Shown in pieces: positions 1 to 9,889 of a stretch of DNA of 64,000 nt. This DNA is from Cyanophora paradoxa. Lineage: Eukaryota > Glaucocystophyceae > Cyanophorales > Cyanophoraceae. Where the stretch lies: NCBI GenBank assembly GCA_004431415.1, contig QPMI01000179.1, forward strand, positions 124,001 to 188,000, read 5' to 3'. Below the pieces are notes generated by a model, which was given only the letters and a program-made list of their open reading frames with translations, did not search any database and was not told the origin of the DNA. Every line of letters starts with the position of its first letter. Positions within the stretch are counted from its first letter, which is position 1. The position numbers and the translations under genes are program-made.

Positions 1-515
1 ACAAGTCTGGAGAGCGCATCGGCATCGGCATTCGACTTGCCGGGCTTGTACTGAATTTCGAAATTGAACGGTTGCATATCTAAAACCCAGCGAGTGATCC
101 GAGCACTCGGCAAATTCTTTGCCGCCTTGAAATACTGGAGAGCAGAGTGCTCTGACTTAATAATAAATTTCTGTCCGCGTAAATAATGAGAAAACTTTTT
201 AGTCACTGCCCACCAAATCGCATACAACTCCTGTTCAGTGACCGTCCACTTCTGCTGCTCCTCAGTGAGAGGTTCAGCCGCATACTCAATAACAACTTCC
301 TTATTCCATTTCTTCTCCGCTGATGTAAATTTGTGAGAAGCAAATTGCACAAACTTTTCATTTCCAGATGAGTCCACCTGGGAGAGAACTGCCCCCACTC
401 CAACTTTTGAGGCGTCAGTCTTCAAAATGAAAGGCTTGCTAAAATCAGGGAGTGCCAGAATAGGCGCTGAACACAAAATCTCCTTCAATTTTCGAAATGC
501 AAGGTCCTCCTTGGG
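1..515 (-). pseudogene. Ty3/gypsy RNase H domain (element 1 pol, partial)
   Basis: An open minus-strand frame from about 515 to the window edge encodes an RNase HI domain. It has KTDAS for the first catalytic Asp (near 445), TEQELYAIWW for the catalytic Glu (near 230), SEHSAL where TDHKAL is usual, and the gypsy ending NADADALSRL next to base 1. The catalytic Asp of the third motif is replaced by Glu in this copy. There is no start codon because the domain is internal to pol. Upstream, bases 516-614 do not encode the expected RT-RNase H connection, so this piece is no longer in frame with the RT. Confidence 0.8.
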
Positions 516-614
516 ACTTCAATAGAAATGTGTGCCTTTGGAGCACAAATCATGAAAAGGTGCCGCAATCAAGGCACAACCCATGATAAGAATTCTATAA
601 TATCCTACCTTACC

Positions 615-1547
615 TTAGAAAGTACGAACTTCAGATATAGATCGTGGAGTCGGAAATTTCCGAACTGCCTCCACTTTAGCCTTGGAGGGCTTGATTCCTT
701 TTCTAGTAACTGTAAATCCTAAATATTCCAGTTCAGCCTTGAAAAACTTCGATTTCTTGGGCTTGAAGAACAAATTAGCCCTCCTCATAGCATCGAAGAC
801 CCACTGAAGATCAGCAAGGTGCTGCTTCAGGGATTTTGAAAAGACACAGATGTCATCAAGGTAAACCAGAATGAAAATATATAGATAAGTTCCAAATACA
901 CTATCCATCATAGTCTGAAAAGTGGCCGGCGCAGTCTTGAGCCCTTGAGGCATAACATTCCACTGAAACAGTCCAATGGGAGTCCTGAAGGCGGTCTTCT
1001 CCTTGTCTTCCTCCTTCATTTCAACTCCACAATAGCCGTCCGGCGCATCCATAGCTGAAATATATATAGAACCTGTTAAAGCTTCCAAAGCATCATCAAT
1101 TCGAGGAAGGGGATAAGCATCATCCATAGTAACGGAATTTAACTTCCGATAGTCAATGCAAAACCGCAAAGTTCCATCCTTCTTGCGCACAAGGACCACT
1201 GGGGCAGCCCAAGGCGAGCGAGAGGGACGAATTAAATTGCGACTCAACAATTTCTTGGTCTCATTGACGATTAAATCCTGCTCCTGTTGAGAGTGTCTGC
1301 GAGGAGGCTCAGCAATAGGAGGAGCATCACCAGTGTTGATAGCATGCTTGACAGGCAGATGAGGCCCATCAGGATCATAAGGCGGTAACTCAGCCTTAGC
1401 TCGATCCAAATTTCCAGCAAGGAAATCCAGCATAACTGCACGTTCGTCAGCCTTGTCCTCAGGGCTGCCAACGTCAACACTTTTAAGAAAGTCCAAAACA
1501 TTTTGTCCAAATCGCTGGCGAATCCTCGTGAATAAGTTCGGAGGCAT
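615..1547 (-). pseudogene. Ty3/gypsy reverse transcriptase (element 1 pol)
   Basis: A 310-residue frame contains the RT palm and fingers: FCIDYRKLNSVT, motif A as MDAPDGY (usually D-x-x-x-GY with a hydrophobic context), KTAFRTPIGLFQWNVMPQGL, and motif C as LVYLDDICVFSK with both catalytic Asp present. It continues to the thumb (LEYLGFTV, then SEVRTF), where normal elements read on into LG-x-C-x-YYR; here the frame ends. The ATG at 1547 overlaps the end of the upstream protease frame in the +1 frame. This could be a frameshift site or a decayed junction. No function is expected from this truncated form. Confidence 0.85.
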
Positions 1548-3183
1548 TTTCTATGGGAACTGCATGTAAATTCGAGAACTGCTTCAATCTATCATCAAGG
1601 GGATAGGTGAACTCTGGGAGTCCATAAGAAAACTCAGATTTTTTAGAATCCAAATTCGCATCCAAATTCGAAGATTGAGGTCTAGCTTCTGGACTAGCTT
1701 CTTTCTTCGACTTGACAGTTGAATTAATCTTGGCATCGGTAGAGCCGACTTGGATTGAGTCTGCGCAGGCGTACTCAGAGGTGTATGTTTGCGCTGAAGG
1801 GGGAACTTCTTTTGGTTCCACTTCCTTCACATACTCTCCTTTCCCCTCCTGATCGTAACTCAATTTAATTCCAAGGTCGTGCAATTCGGCGTCGAAACGA
1901 AATTCAGGAATAAATGTAGCAAGTCTCACGCCTTTTCTCAGAAGGACTGGCTTCTCATCAAAGCGATTGCTCAAATTCGAAACCAATCCACCAACTCTAC
2001 CTCCACGACACTTCGTCGGTCCGGCCGCTAAGCGGACCTCCGGATTGTCGTCCCATGTGAAAAACTCTTTGAGAAAACCATCGCAGTCCGGCACATAATG
2101 ATTGCCACGGACTTTAAACTCTACAAACCGCTGAACTCCAGGCTCAATTTTAGCATCCTTGGCAACTTCCAAAACAAATCCATAGTCCTCAACAACTCTG
2201 CAATTGCTGGAATTAGTTGAGGGAATATTGTCTTGAGCATCTTGCGAAGATGATGGCTGCTCTGATGCGCCACCCAGCACAGGAAGAACCTTGCACTGAA
2301 CTGGCTTGTCCGGAAATCGGGCGAAAGTCAAAGTCCGATCTGTAGGTCCAACATTCGCATAAGTGACTCCATTCTCGGAAAAGAAATCCTGGCCTAGAAT
2401 GCCATCGAGCGCATAACCAGGAAAATCCACAACAAGCAATGGAAAACTCTTGGTGAGCGGCCCAATTGTGGCCGATAAGCTGATCTCACCAGGAACAGTC
2501 ACAAGCGTCGAGTTTGGCAGCTTAACAGATGGAGTGAAATGGTTGCAAAACACTTTATGATGAAGTCCAAGTTGGGAAACAGTTTTTGAGAGGATAATAG
2601 AAACATCTGCCCCGCTGTCCAATAAGAAAGAGTAGGGTTTGCCGTGGATAATAACTTCCACAATCGATCTCCCTGGAGCCTGCACGAATCGCCGCTCAGC
2701 TGGAGCTTTATTGTGGGAGTCCAAGGAACAAATTTGCAATGAGGCACGGCCGTCGTCGTCGAAATTAATTCCAAGAGATACAATTTTTCGATGTCTTTCA
2801 AGTGGGAGAAAGTGTTTGCGCGAGTGCGAGTGCTCGCGAAGTCTTGAAGTAGCCGAAATGAAAGAACCAAAGTGGCCTCTCTCGAACTGTCCAACACTTT
2901 TTGAAACAAACACTTCTCGGGGAAGATCCCCTTTTCCACTCGAAATTTGTTGATCTAAACTACGCAAATGCGGCTGACCTTCCGGCGCATTGACCGGGAT
3001 TGTATCCAAAGAAGAAACTCCACAACTACTAGCATCTTTCTTGTCGTTGGCAACGATAGGGAAATTGGATGATTGGGAAACGTTGGATGGTGAAATAGAA
3101 GAAGAGGAAGAAGGATCGAAACAACTGCTGACTTGTTTTCCAATTCGCCGAAGAAATTCATTAAATGAAATCAAAGGAATCAA
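1483..3183 (-). CDS. Gag-pol linker with retroviral-type aspartic protease (element 1)
   Basis: A 566-residue open frame. Residues 1-160 are Ser-rich and low complexity. An aspartic protease follows, with active-site LLDSGADVS near residue 188 and flap/second motif ILGQDFF near 262. Residues 330-460 form a linker (CRGGRVGGLVSNLSNRF, LLRKGVRLATFIPE) that has a clear homologue at 29129-29587. The last about 20 codons overlap the RT frame in +1. The protease would process Gag and Pol in the virus-like particle. The frame is intact, but the flanking gag and RT are broken. The real protein probably begins inside the gag frame rather than at this ATG. Confidence 0.75.
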   Translation of the reverse strand: MIPLISFNEFLRRIGKQVSSCFDPSSSSSISPSNVSQSSNFPIVANDKKDASSCGVSSLDTIPVNAPEGQPHLRSLDQQISSGKGDLPREVFVSKSVGQFERGHFGSFISATSRLREHSHSRKHFLPLERHRKIVSLGINFDDDGRASLQICSLDSHNKAPAERRFVQAPGRSIVEVIIHGKPYSFLLDSGADVSIILSKTVSQLGLHHKVFCNHFTPSVKLPNSTLVTVPGEISLSATIGPLTKSFPLLVVDFPGYALDGILGQDFFSENGVTYANVGPTDRTLTFARFPDKPVQCKVLPVLGGASEQPSSSQDAQDNIPSTNSSNCRVVEDYGFVLEVAKDAKIEPGVQRFVEFKVRGNHYVPDCDGFLKEFFTWDDNPEVRLAAGPTKCRGGRVGGLVSNLSNRFDEKPVLLRKGVRLATFIPEFRFDAELHDLGIKLSYDQEGKGEYVKEVEPKEVPPSAQTYTSEYACADSIQVGSTDAKINSTVKSKKEASPEARPQSSNLDANLDSKKSEFSYGLPEFTYPLDDRLKQFSNLHAVPIENASELIHEDSPAIWTKCFGLS

Positions 3184-3263
3184 ATTACACAGTCCAATAA
3201 CAGCTGCTCCGAAAGTGGCTGGTTTAGACGCCGCCCCAGCCTGGCGGGCAGAAACAGGCTGGT

Positions 3264-3722
3264 TTAGGCGTTTTTCGGGCGGGGCTGCGAACCGCCCCGA
3301 CCCTTAGGGTCAGAAGAAGACCCATGGCGCTCAACGGAGCGACCGCGATCACCACCACCAGAATAATGTCCAGAATCATGAGAATCGCGCTGGGTATAGT
3401 GCCCACGACCGCGACCTCCATATCCTCCACGTCCAAAATTATAATTACCGCGCCAAGAGTCACCCTGGGGGCGAGAACTCACTTGGCGACCAATCTGATC
3501 CAACTTATCAAGAACTGCATTATTTGTGCGCTTAATTTCAGAGCGCAAATCATCAATCTTCTCATCTACTTTCAATCCAAAACTTTTCAATTTCTCATCC
3601 ATCAAATATTCTACTTCAGACTTAGTCATGAGAGAAGAGGAAGAACCAGAGCCACGCTCTGTAGTAAGAGACGTGAAACCCAGGTCTCCCTTGGAATGAG
3701 AGCCCGCTGCAGAGTCCTGCAA
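3264..3722 (-). pseudogene. Gag C-terminal, Arg/Gly-rich nucleocapsid-like region (element 1)
   Basis: A 152-residue frame starts with a short coiled-coil-like stretch (DEKLKSFGLKVDEKIDDL) and then an RGG-rich tail (GRGGYGGRGRGHY), ending GGSQPRPKNA. I see no CCHC zinc knuckle, so nucleic-acid binding would rely on the RGG tail. It overlaps the upstream gag frame by about 100 nt in a different frame, which suggests an indel within gag rather than a separate gene. Confidence 0.6.
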
Positions 3723-4467
3723 TTTCTTCTCCCAACAACTGTTTGAGTCTGAAATACAATTTCTGTTTATTATTCAATTCCAAAGGCAAATCTCCAGGCA
3801 GATTCAATTCATTCCAAATATCCTTCATTACTACATCCTCAGTCAAATCGCGAGAGTTACACTCCTCAGCACGCTTGAACTTCTCCATGGCAAAAGTCAC
3901 GAAGGGAACAATCGCACCAAAGGTGAGGCAAGCGAACTGATAGGTGTAGTTCCAATACAACTTATTTGTCTGGCTTCGCACTGCATTGTACAAGAAATGG
4001 GCAGAAAATCTCGCAACAAAATCCGGCCAGTCAGCAGACTGCAGGACCTCTGGGCAGAAATCCTGAGCTGGACCAGTCGAAAAACAATTAGAGATTTTCA
4101 TGCGAAGCTGAGTCCAAATATAATCATGATTGGCCTGAGTCTGGGCGACCCAAGTGTTGACGGCCAACTCATCATTTGCATTGGGAATGATGTCCACCGA
4201 AACGAAAAGCCGACGAAGCTGAGACAGGAAACGATTCGGTGCATTTGAATCAAAAATAACTAAATTGCTGGTCTTGATGAACGCCTTAAGGACGTCCTGG
4301 TTAGGCGGTGGGGCACCCATTTCTTCAAGTTCAATATCGACAGAAACCCGGTCTTCTCCGTCCGAGTCGGCCAGTGCTTCGAGCACAACCCGACGAAGCA
4401 ATTCCGGAAGGAACGAGTCTATTACGACATCAAATATGGCAGAATCGCGACGGGTGAAACGATCCAC
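3622..4467 (-). pseudogene. Gag, capsid-like region (element 1)
   Basis: A 281-residue frame is the first long ORF after the LTR and primer-site candidate, the expected position of gag. It is acidic at the N-terminus (DSDGEDRVSVDIELEE) and then mostly helical in composition with aromatic-rich stretches (NKLYWNYTYQFACLTFGAIV). I recognise no named motif. Assignment as Gag rests on position between LTR and protease. It ends in an aberrant hydrophobic tail where the frame is lost to the overlapping RGG-rich frame. Confidence 0.6.
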
Positions 4468-4621
4468 TGTTTTTTTTGTACTGCGTTACACGCAATGCAC
4501 GTACGCTGCAACAGGAACACAAGCAGGACACCGATACATCGGCATTCCGCCGGAAAACACCAGAAAAAAAATAAAGAAATTCCGAAATCCACTAAGATCC
4601 ACAGAACGCGTGTTAAAATCC

Positions 4622-4638
4622 GCGGTATTGGCCCCAAA
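4622..4638 (-). promoter_or_regulatory. Candidate primer-binding site of element 1
   Basis: On the minus strand, two bases after the LTR end, the sequence begins TGGGGCCAATACC. A TGG immediately downstream of an LTR is the usual start of a tRNA primer-binding site. It differs from the TGGTAGCATCGG site of the other gypsy elements here. Confidence 0.4.
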
Positions 4639-4815
4639 TGTCCCGTAGTACACTATGGGTTCACACGCTGATCTACCAGGACAAGTTCCTGGTCACCACA
4701 CTGTATTTCCACACAACACACCAACTGAGGGGCAAGCCCCCGTACATCAGGCTGATCTTGGGTACATCAGGGGGTACTAAGACACACTGACTTAGGCGAA
4801 CTACGCTTCAGCTCA
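4639..4815 (-). repeat. LTR of element 1 family (about 177 bp)
   Basis: Plus-strand TGTCCCGTAG to CAGCTCA, giving TG...CA termini on the minus strand. A diverged copy of the same 177-bp length lies at 45603-45779, and similarity stops at the TGTCCC end in both places. The other boundary is inferred from the purine-rich GAGCGAGT before it and from a conserved TTGGCNAGCGAGGACGT block just upstream here and at 18.65 kb. A shorter LTR ending at 4786 is also possible. Confidence 0.6.
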
Positions 4816-4872
4816 ACTCGCTCTGTAGTAAGAAAAGGCGACGTCCTCGCTCGCCAATAAGTGAAGAAAGAA

Positions 4873-5076
4873 CTACTCAGTCCAAGGCGCCATCCTGGAA
4901 GCATGAACCATAATGCGAGACTTCAATTTAGGCGCATCGCGAGCCTTAGGTCCAACATACTCCACAAGGAAAGTAACACCTTTGCCATGAGAAACTTCCT
5001 TCAAGATAATCCAAGGGCCAGTGTAGCGAGGGGACAACTTGTCTGAACGACGAGTCGAAGACTCGTCCTGGACCCA
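4873..5076 (-). pseudogene. Ty3/gypsy integrase C-terminal end
   Basis: The minus-strand frame ends with a GPY/F-type integrase C-terminus (LSPRYTGPWIILKE, then IMVHASRMAPW and a stop). It is cut at about 5076, where LINE sequence begins. It belongs to a copy lying upstream of the LTR at 4639-4815, so that LTR is both a 3' and a 5' LTR. A second copy of the same end is at 45845-45985. Confidence 0.7.
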
Positions 5077-5692
5077 CCAAGTCCGCCTACTCAAATCCCA
5101 GCTCCAATCTGCAATCTCGATCCTCACCACAAAAAAGATTACCATTCACGAGTTCCAAGTGATCTTACACCGGGTTCTCTTCCCTAAACTGTCATACCTT
5201 TTTCGCATCATGACTTTAACGCCATCCCAATGCCAGTCCCTCGATGCTGTCTGGCTCACCGTGGCTAAACATACTGCCAACTTGGCCCAATCCGCCTCCA
5301 CGGCTGCATTCTCTTCAATCTATCGCCTTCCCTCAATAGCAGTCATCCAACGCCGACAGCAGTGCGTCAACGAGCGCCTCCGCCAGGAACTAGCCTCCCA
5401 CACATCATCACTCTACGGCCAAATATACCGACAACGTGTCCTCAACACCCAGGCCCGATACGGGCTCCCCCTTCTTCCACACGAATATCCGAACCTCCCC
5501 TCGGGGCCCCTTACACTACAGAAAAATATTACGCTTGCCATCACGGCAGACCTGACCTCCACCTCCCATCACATCCTCACAACGTGCGACTCCTAGACAC
5601 ACGGCCTCCCCTCCCGCCGGTCCCATCTTCGACGAGAATATATTATATCAACGCAATTGTCGCCCCTCACCCTCCAACATGCCGGTCAGCGA
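5070..5692 (+). pseudogene. LINE ORF2 fragment, RT-to-RNase H region
   Basis: The translation WTHQVRLLKSQLQSAISIL through PLLPHEYPNLPSGPLTLQ is nearly the same as the intact-looking stretch at 20168-20770 in the large LINE. It carries no RT catalytic motif, only the region after the palm. It is truncated at both ends with no target duplication that I can see. The 3' end joins satellite B directly at about 5695. The frame has a stop at 5596 followed by a frameshifted continuation. Confidence 0.75.
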
Positions 5693-5694
5693 TA

Positions 5695-5942
5695 TAGGCC
5701 AGGTACACTTCTCGAGTCAGTTAAAAGGTCGGGATCTTTTCCGGGCATCATGATCAATTCTCATGAACACCATGACCAATGCATGCATGGGTGCTGAGAT
5801 GCTCACTGCGAGCCATATTAAAACCTAGGGCCCATATCTCATACACCCCTGAGCATGCTGTTGAGCGTTCTCGAGGGAGCTGGATTTGATTGTGAAGTCG
5901 GTTTAAGACAATTGCGAGTCTGTGCTGCCTTGCAAATCGGCT
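5695..5942 (+). repeat. Satellite B, single diverged copy
   Basis: Matches the 346-bp satellite unit of 32-35.8 kb, from GATATAGGCCAGGTACAC to GCAAATCGGC, including GGGTGCTGAGATGCTCA. It is more diverged than the array units and is cut where a gypsy pol scrap starts (5943). Confidence 0.85.
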
Positions 5943-6167
5943 TCAAAAAATTCTCGGTTTCACGGGTACCCCCCCGGTTGGCCATCGGCCCCATTTCTGG
6001 CCTCTGGCCCACATACCTCTCGCCCCGTGTGCACGGGTGCGCTCTTTACGCAGATCCTGGCCGCCAGCTGCGCGCTTAGACGCCGATTTGTGGCTCGCCC
6101 AGCCAACGTTCAAATCTTTCCATCTCGGACAATCCTGACCTTTGCTCCACTGTACGCAGCTTTTAGA

Positions 6168-7894
6168 ATGTCCGCCAATCCGCCCCGTGCTCCGGGGCAG
6201 CGCCGCCAGCAGCAGGGACCGCCGCCGGCTCCCCGTGCACTTGAGGGTTCTGTGGAGGTTGCCGACTTCTTCGCTGTTGATGCTCAGTCACCATGGCTTT
6301 CGGGCAATTCCCGCGTCCCTGACTACCACCACCTTCCTCGCGTCCGTGAGTTTGCCGCGTTCATGATTGGCGGCCTGCCCAAGGCAAGATTGGCGGCCTG
6401 CCCAAGTACATGCATGTTCAGACTGTCCTTGCCGATGTGCTTCGCTCTTGCAAGCCCTTCGATGATGTCTCCGTCGCCATGCGCTTCTGTATCCAGGAAG
6501 GTGTCATCGTGAATGAACCTGCAGACTTTGGCCGTGACCTCCCTGAATCTGTCCGCCTCTCGGCCTTCCAGAACCGCCTTGCTCCCATCAATTCCATGTT
6601 CTCTCAGCACCCATGGTCCTCCTCCGCGAAGCACGGCTTTGTTAAGCAGTCCACTTCTCAGGATTCCTATAGTGGTGCTACCTTCAATGCTTTCACTTAT
6701 CAGTTTTACTTTCGCTCAGTTGTTGGTGGCTTTGGCGCCTATTTAGCTCATCATCGTACCTTGTCCTCGATTTTCAACTGTACTCCAATTTCTCACCCGG
6801 CTCGTACCATGCTTTCGACCCTCACTCCTTTGCAGACCAAGCCCCATTTCCTTCAAGCATATGATGTCTTTTATGGCCTTAAGACTGTTGGTGTCTCTGA
6901 TGTGGTAGACCAATTTTTCCCGATCGAGCTTTCTTATTATCAATCTGTTCTCCGTACTACCCCTGAGTCCTCAAATGGTGCTGGCCCCTCTGGTGCTAAG
7001 CCACCCCGCTTCCTCATTCGCCTTGGCGCCCAAGCCTTCCTGGCTGAACTCAAAACGATGGCACTTAACCTTTCCAAGCCAGATTGTGTCTTCATGTCGT
7101 CGCTTCCTGTTGAGTGTGTAGAGCTGAATTCTGAGAACACCATCCCCTTCAATCCCTTCAAACTCGCTGGCTTGGATAAGTCCATTCCTTCTCCAGTTTT
7201 TCTGGAAGCTGCCTTTACTCAGCCTGTACTTGATATGGTCGCTAAGACCACTTTCACTGGCTCTGGCTCCTGCTATGATCTTCTTTGTCGCCCTGAGCTC
7301 GGTGATTTCCCTGCTGCTCATACCGATCGTGCTCATCTTAGTCTCATTTTGAAAGTGCCCTTGGCTTCTATGCTCTTCCAGAGCCTCGAGCGTCGTACTA
7401 GTTTCATCAAGCCTCGGCCCGCTCGGCCCCTCGCCATGCGTTCCCTCATGATTCTTGGCTCGGGTAACTACATTCACAAATTTTATGTGCAGACTCTTCT
7501 TCCTGAGTACTCTTCTCTTGAGTATTATTCCTCTCTTGCTCACAATGGCAAGGCTCTCGATCCTTCTTCTTACTCTTTTGCCTCTACCTCTCCTTGCTAC
7601 CAGATCCCTTGCCAGGAGCCTGACAAAAATTACAGCATTCTTGATGTCGATGAGCACACCTTCTTGTACCACTTCCATCAGGATCCCATGTTTTACTTTT
7701 TGCCTGCCTCTGTGCGCCCCCCCCTCGATGCTTTTTATGATGAGGCTCGCAAGCAGCTGGCCCTTGAGAAATCGTTTTCTGATTCATTTGAGGAAGGTCA
7801 GCATCTCGATGGCACTGGCCGTAGCCCTAGTGCTAAGCGTTCTCGCCCCTCTGATCCCTCTACTCCTTCTGGTTCTAATGACACAATTGTGTAA
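6168..7894 (+). pseudogene. Unknown ORF1/Gag-like protein of the 5.97-8.21 kb insertion
   Basis: ATG at 6168 opens a frame that is interrupted only by a 23-bp direct duplication (GATTGGCGGCCTGCCCAAG at 6365 and again at 6388). The frame then continues to 7894, about 570 residues in all. The N-terminus is Pro/Arg/Gln-rich, the middle is a globular-looking region rich in aromatic residues, and the C-terminus is Ser/Pro-rich with a basic SAKRSRP patch that could be a nuclear signal. I recognise no RT, endonuclease, zinc knuckle or RRM. Codon use is regular across both parts, so the duplication looks recent or is an assembly error. Its position suggests an RNA-binding ORF1, but that is inference. 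Confidence 0.6.
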
Positions 7895-7952
7895 TTTTCT
7901 TCTGTACTTCTAATCTTGAATGATTGTCTTCGGTTTCCCTCTCTCCCGTCTT

Positions 7953-8108
7953 CCCTAACACCCTGTCTGGCCTGTTAGGGAGCAGGTCAGTTCAGGAAGT
8001 TAGGGCTTTTTCTTTGCATGGGGACCCTACGGCCCGGGTAGGGACTTTGTGCAGCTTGTCTTTCGCAGGTTCTCGAGAGCATCTCTCATCACTACCCACG
8101 CTAGTGGG
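7953..8108 (+). other. Hairpin-rich 3' region of the single-ORF insertion
   Basis: Successive short inverted repeats follow the stop codon: CCCTAACA/TGTTAGGG (7953-7960 and 7973-7980), CCCTAC/GTAGGG around 8025-8043, and CCCAC/GTGGG around 8095-8106. LINE and SINE RTs often recognise folded 3' RNA, so a role in template recognition is possible but unproven. Confidence 0.4.
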
Positions 8109-8218
8109 TCCCTGACGGAGCCTTGCAAGCTCCTTTAGGGGCCTCTGCGGTTCTGTCATACCCAGTCTTGCTGGCGTGGGCGTGTCTTTTACTTGCTCTC
8201 TCTCTCTCTGTTTCACGG

Positions 8219-8498
8219 CGTTCCCATTTTGCGAATTCATGATATTATTTATCAAGAGGTTGAACAGCGGTATGGCCCTGAAGTTGCCTAATTGTTGCGA
8301 GAAATTAAAAAGATTGGAGATGAAAATGAATAGCCTGAGAAATATGCTGCTATGCATGATTTTATGCTTGGAAACATTTCTGCTGCTAAACCCAGCACTC
8401 CTAATTACAGTCCTCTTGAGCCTCACCCACCTATTATGCATAATATCAACACTGGAGATGCCAAGCCTATTGCTGAGCCCCCACGGCGACACTCCCAA
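8219..8498 (+). pseudogene. Ty3/gypsy pol fragment (N-terminal to RT)
   Basis: Translation on the plus strand gives a broken frame ending in NINTGDAKPIAEPPRRHSQ. This matches the segment just before the RT fingers in element 1 (INTGDAPPIAEPPRRHSQ, about 1270-1335 on the minus strand). Two in-frame stops occur before it. It was the target of the 5.97-8.21 kb insertion. It ends abruptly at about 8498; the next 75 bases match nothing else I can identify. Confidence 0.65.
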
Positions 8499-8571
8499 CG
8501 TGTACGTTCCGCCAGAATATTCTTTTCTCCGTCCCGAGTGGGGGCAGGAGCTCGCACCGGAAAGGGCTTAA

Positions 8572-8862
8572 AGATTACGCGAAAACATTTTCTAACCTAT
8601 ATGGTAGAGAGATGCCACGCAAGCTGCTGTCGCCCGAAGAGCGAAAGACATGGGACAAACATTTGCCTTTCGCACTTCTCCCTGTGCGCAATTATAAAAA
8701 CCCTTCAACTGGTAACACTCCTTTCGAAATGGTTTATGGACGGCCTTGTGTGTTGCCGACGGATTTGTTGGTGACTCCTGAACTTGTTCTGGATCCCACT
8801 GATGCTGGTTCATACCCGCAGCAGTTGGCTCGCAGATTTTCACAGATTTATTCTGATATCCA
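8572..8862 (+). pseudogene. Ty3/gypsy integrase fragment
   Basis: The frame reads WDKHLPFALLPVRNYKNPST and GNTPFEMVYGRPCVLPTDLL, the conserved region after the integrase catalytic Glu in gypsy elements. Only this late-core piece is present. It is cut at 8862 by satellite A. Confidence 0.8.
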
Positions 8863-9845
8863 AGGTTCTTGTTTGGGGTCAGTGCTCCCCCTGTTGGCCC
8901 CCAAAAATTCACAGGGGTCCACATCCATACAAATCAGTGGGCAGGGAGCCCTGGTTTGATTCAGAGCACTCTGTAAGGTTTGGATTATGCAAATGTGTGC
9001 CTCTTTTTGGGGTTCTTGTTTGGGGTCAGTGCTCCCCCTATTGCTCCCCAGAATCTCACAGGGGTCCCCACCCACACAAAACAGTGTGCAGGGAGCCCTG
9101 GGGGGTTCCAGAGCACTCTGTAAGGTTTGATTTATGCAAATGTGTGCCTCTTTTTGGGGTTCTTGTTTGGGTTCAGCGCTCCCCCTGTTGTCCCACAAAA
9201 CCTCCCGGGGTCCCCACCCACACAAAACAGTGGGCAGGGAGCCCTGGGGTGCTTCAGAGAACTCTGTCAGGTTTGAATTATGCAAAAGGGTGCCTCTTTA
9301 AGGGTTCTTGTTTGGGGTCAGTGCTCCCCCTGTTGTCCCCCAAAAATTCACAGGGGTCCCCATCCATACAAATCAGTGGGCAGGGAGCCCTGGGGTGTTT
9401 CAGAGCACTCTGTAAGGTTTGGATTATGCAAATGTGTGCCTCTTTTTGGGGTTCTTGTTTGGGGTCAGTGCTCCCCCTATTGCTCCCCAGAATCTCACAG
9501 GGGTCCCCACCCACACAAAACAGTGGGCAGGGAGCCCTGGGGTGCTTCCGAGCACTCTGTCAGGTTTGAATTATGCAAATGGGTGCCTCTTTTTGGGGTT
9601 CTTGTTTGGGGTCAGAGCTCCCCCTTTGCTCCCCAAAATCTCACAGGGGTCCATGTCCATACAAAACAGTGGGTAGGAAGCCCTGGGGGGTTCCAGAGTG
9701 AATGGGTGTCTCTTTTTGGGGTTCTTGTTTGGGGTCAGTGCTCCCCCTGTTGCGCCGTCCAAATTTCACAGGGATCCCTGTCCACACAAAGCCGTGGGTA
9801 GGAAGTCCTGGGGGGTTCCAGAGCACTCTGTCCAGTTGGCATGAG
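8863..9845 (+). repeat. Satellite A, forward orientation, about 6.6 units of about 147 bp
   Basis: GGTTCTTGTTTGGGGTCAGT recurs with spacings of 147, 148 and 144 bp. Each unit carries AGGGGTCCCCACCCACACAA, GGGCAGGGAGCCCTGGGG and CCAGAGCACTCTG. Open frames across it are artefacts of a unit length near a multiple of three. The last units are diverged and include a deletion near 9697. Confidence 0.95.
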
Positions 9846-9889
9846 GGGTCTGCTCCGAGCCACCGCTGCTCTACACCTGCCTCACGCAG

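Larger units (their letters stand above)
1..4815 (-). mobile_element. Degenerate Ty3/gypsy LTR retrotransposon (element 1), right end outside window
   Basis: Read on the minus strand, the order is LTR, gag, nucleocapsid-like region, protease, RT, RNase H. This is the gypsy order, and the element runs off the window at base 1. Coding is split over several frames and lacks the segment joining RT to RNase H, so the copy looks dead or badly assembled. The LTR at its 5' end is directly preceded (minus strand) by the integrase end of another copy, an LTR-sharing tandem arrangement. Integrase of this copy would lie to the left of the window. Confidence 0.85.
5957..8218 (+). mobile_element. LINE-like single-ORF insertion with 9-bp target duplication
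   Basis: GTTTCACGG occurs at 5957-5965 and again at 8210-8218, directly bracketing 2.24 kb. The inner sequence holds one long ORF, a hairpin-rich 3' region and a 3' end GGGCGTGTCTTTTAC followed by a (CT)n tail. Target duplication plus a simple-sequence tail is what target-primed reverse transcription leaves. Removing one duplication and the insert joins a short pol scrap (5943-5956) to the gypsy fragment at 8219. No RT is encoded, so it is either non-autonomous or a copy that has lost ORF2. Confidence 0.7.
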
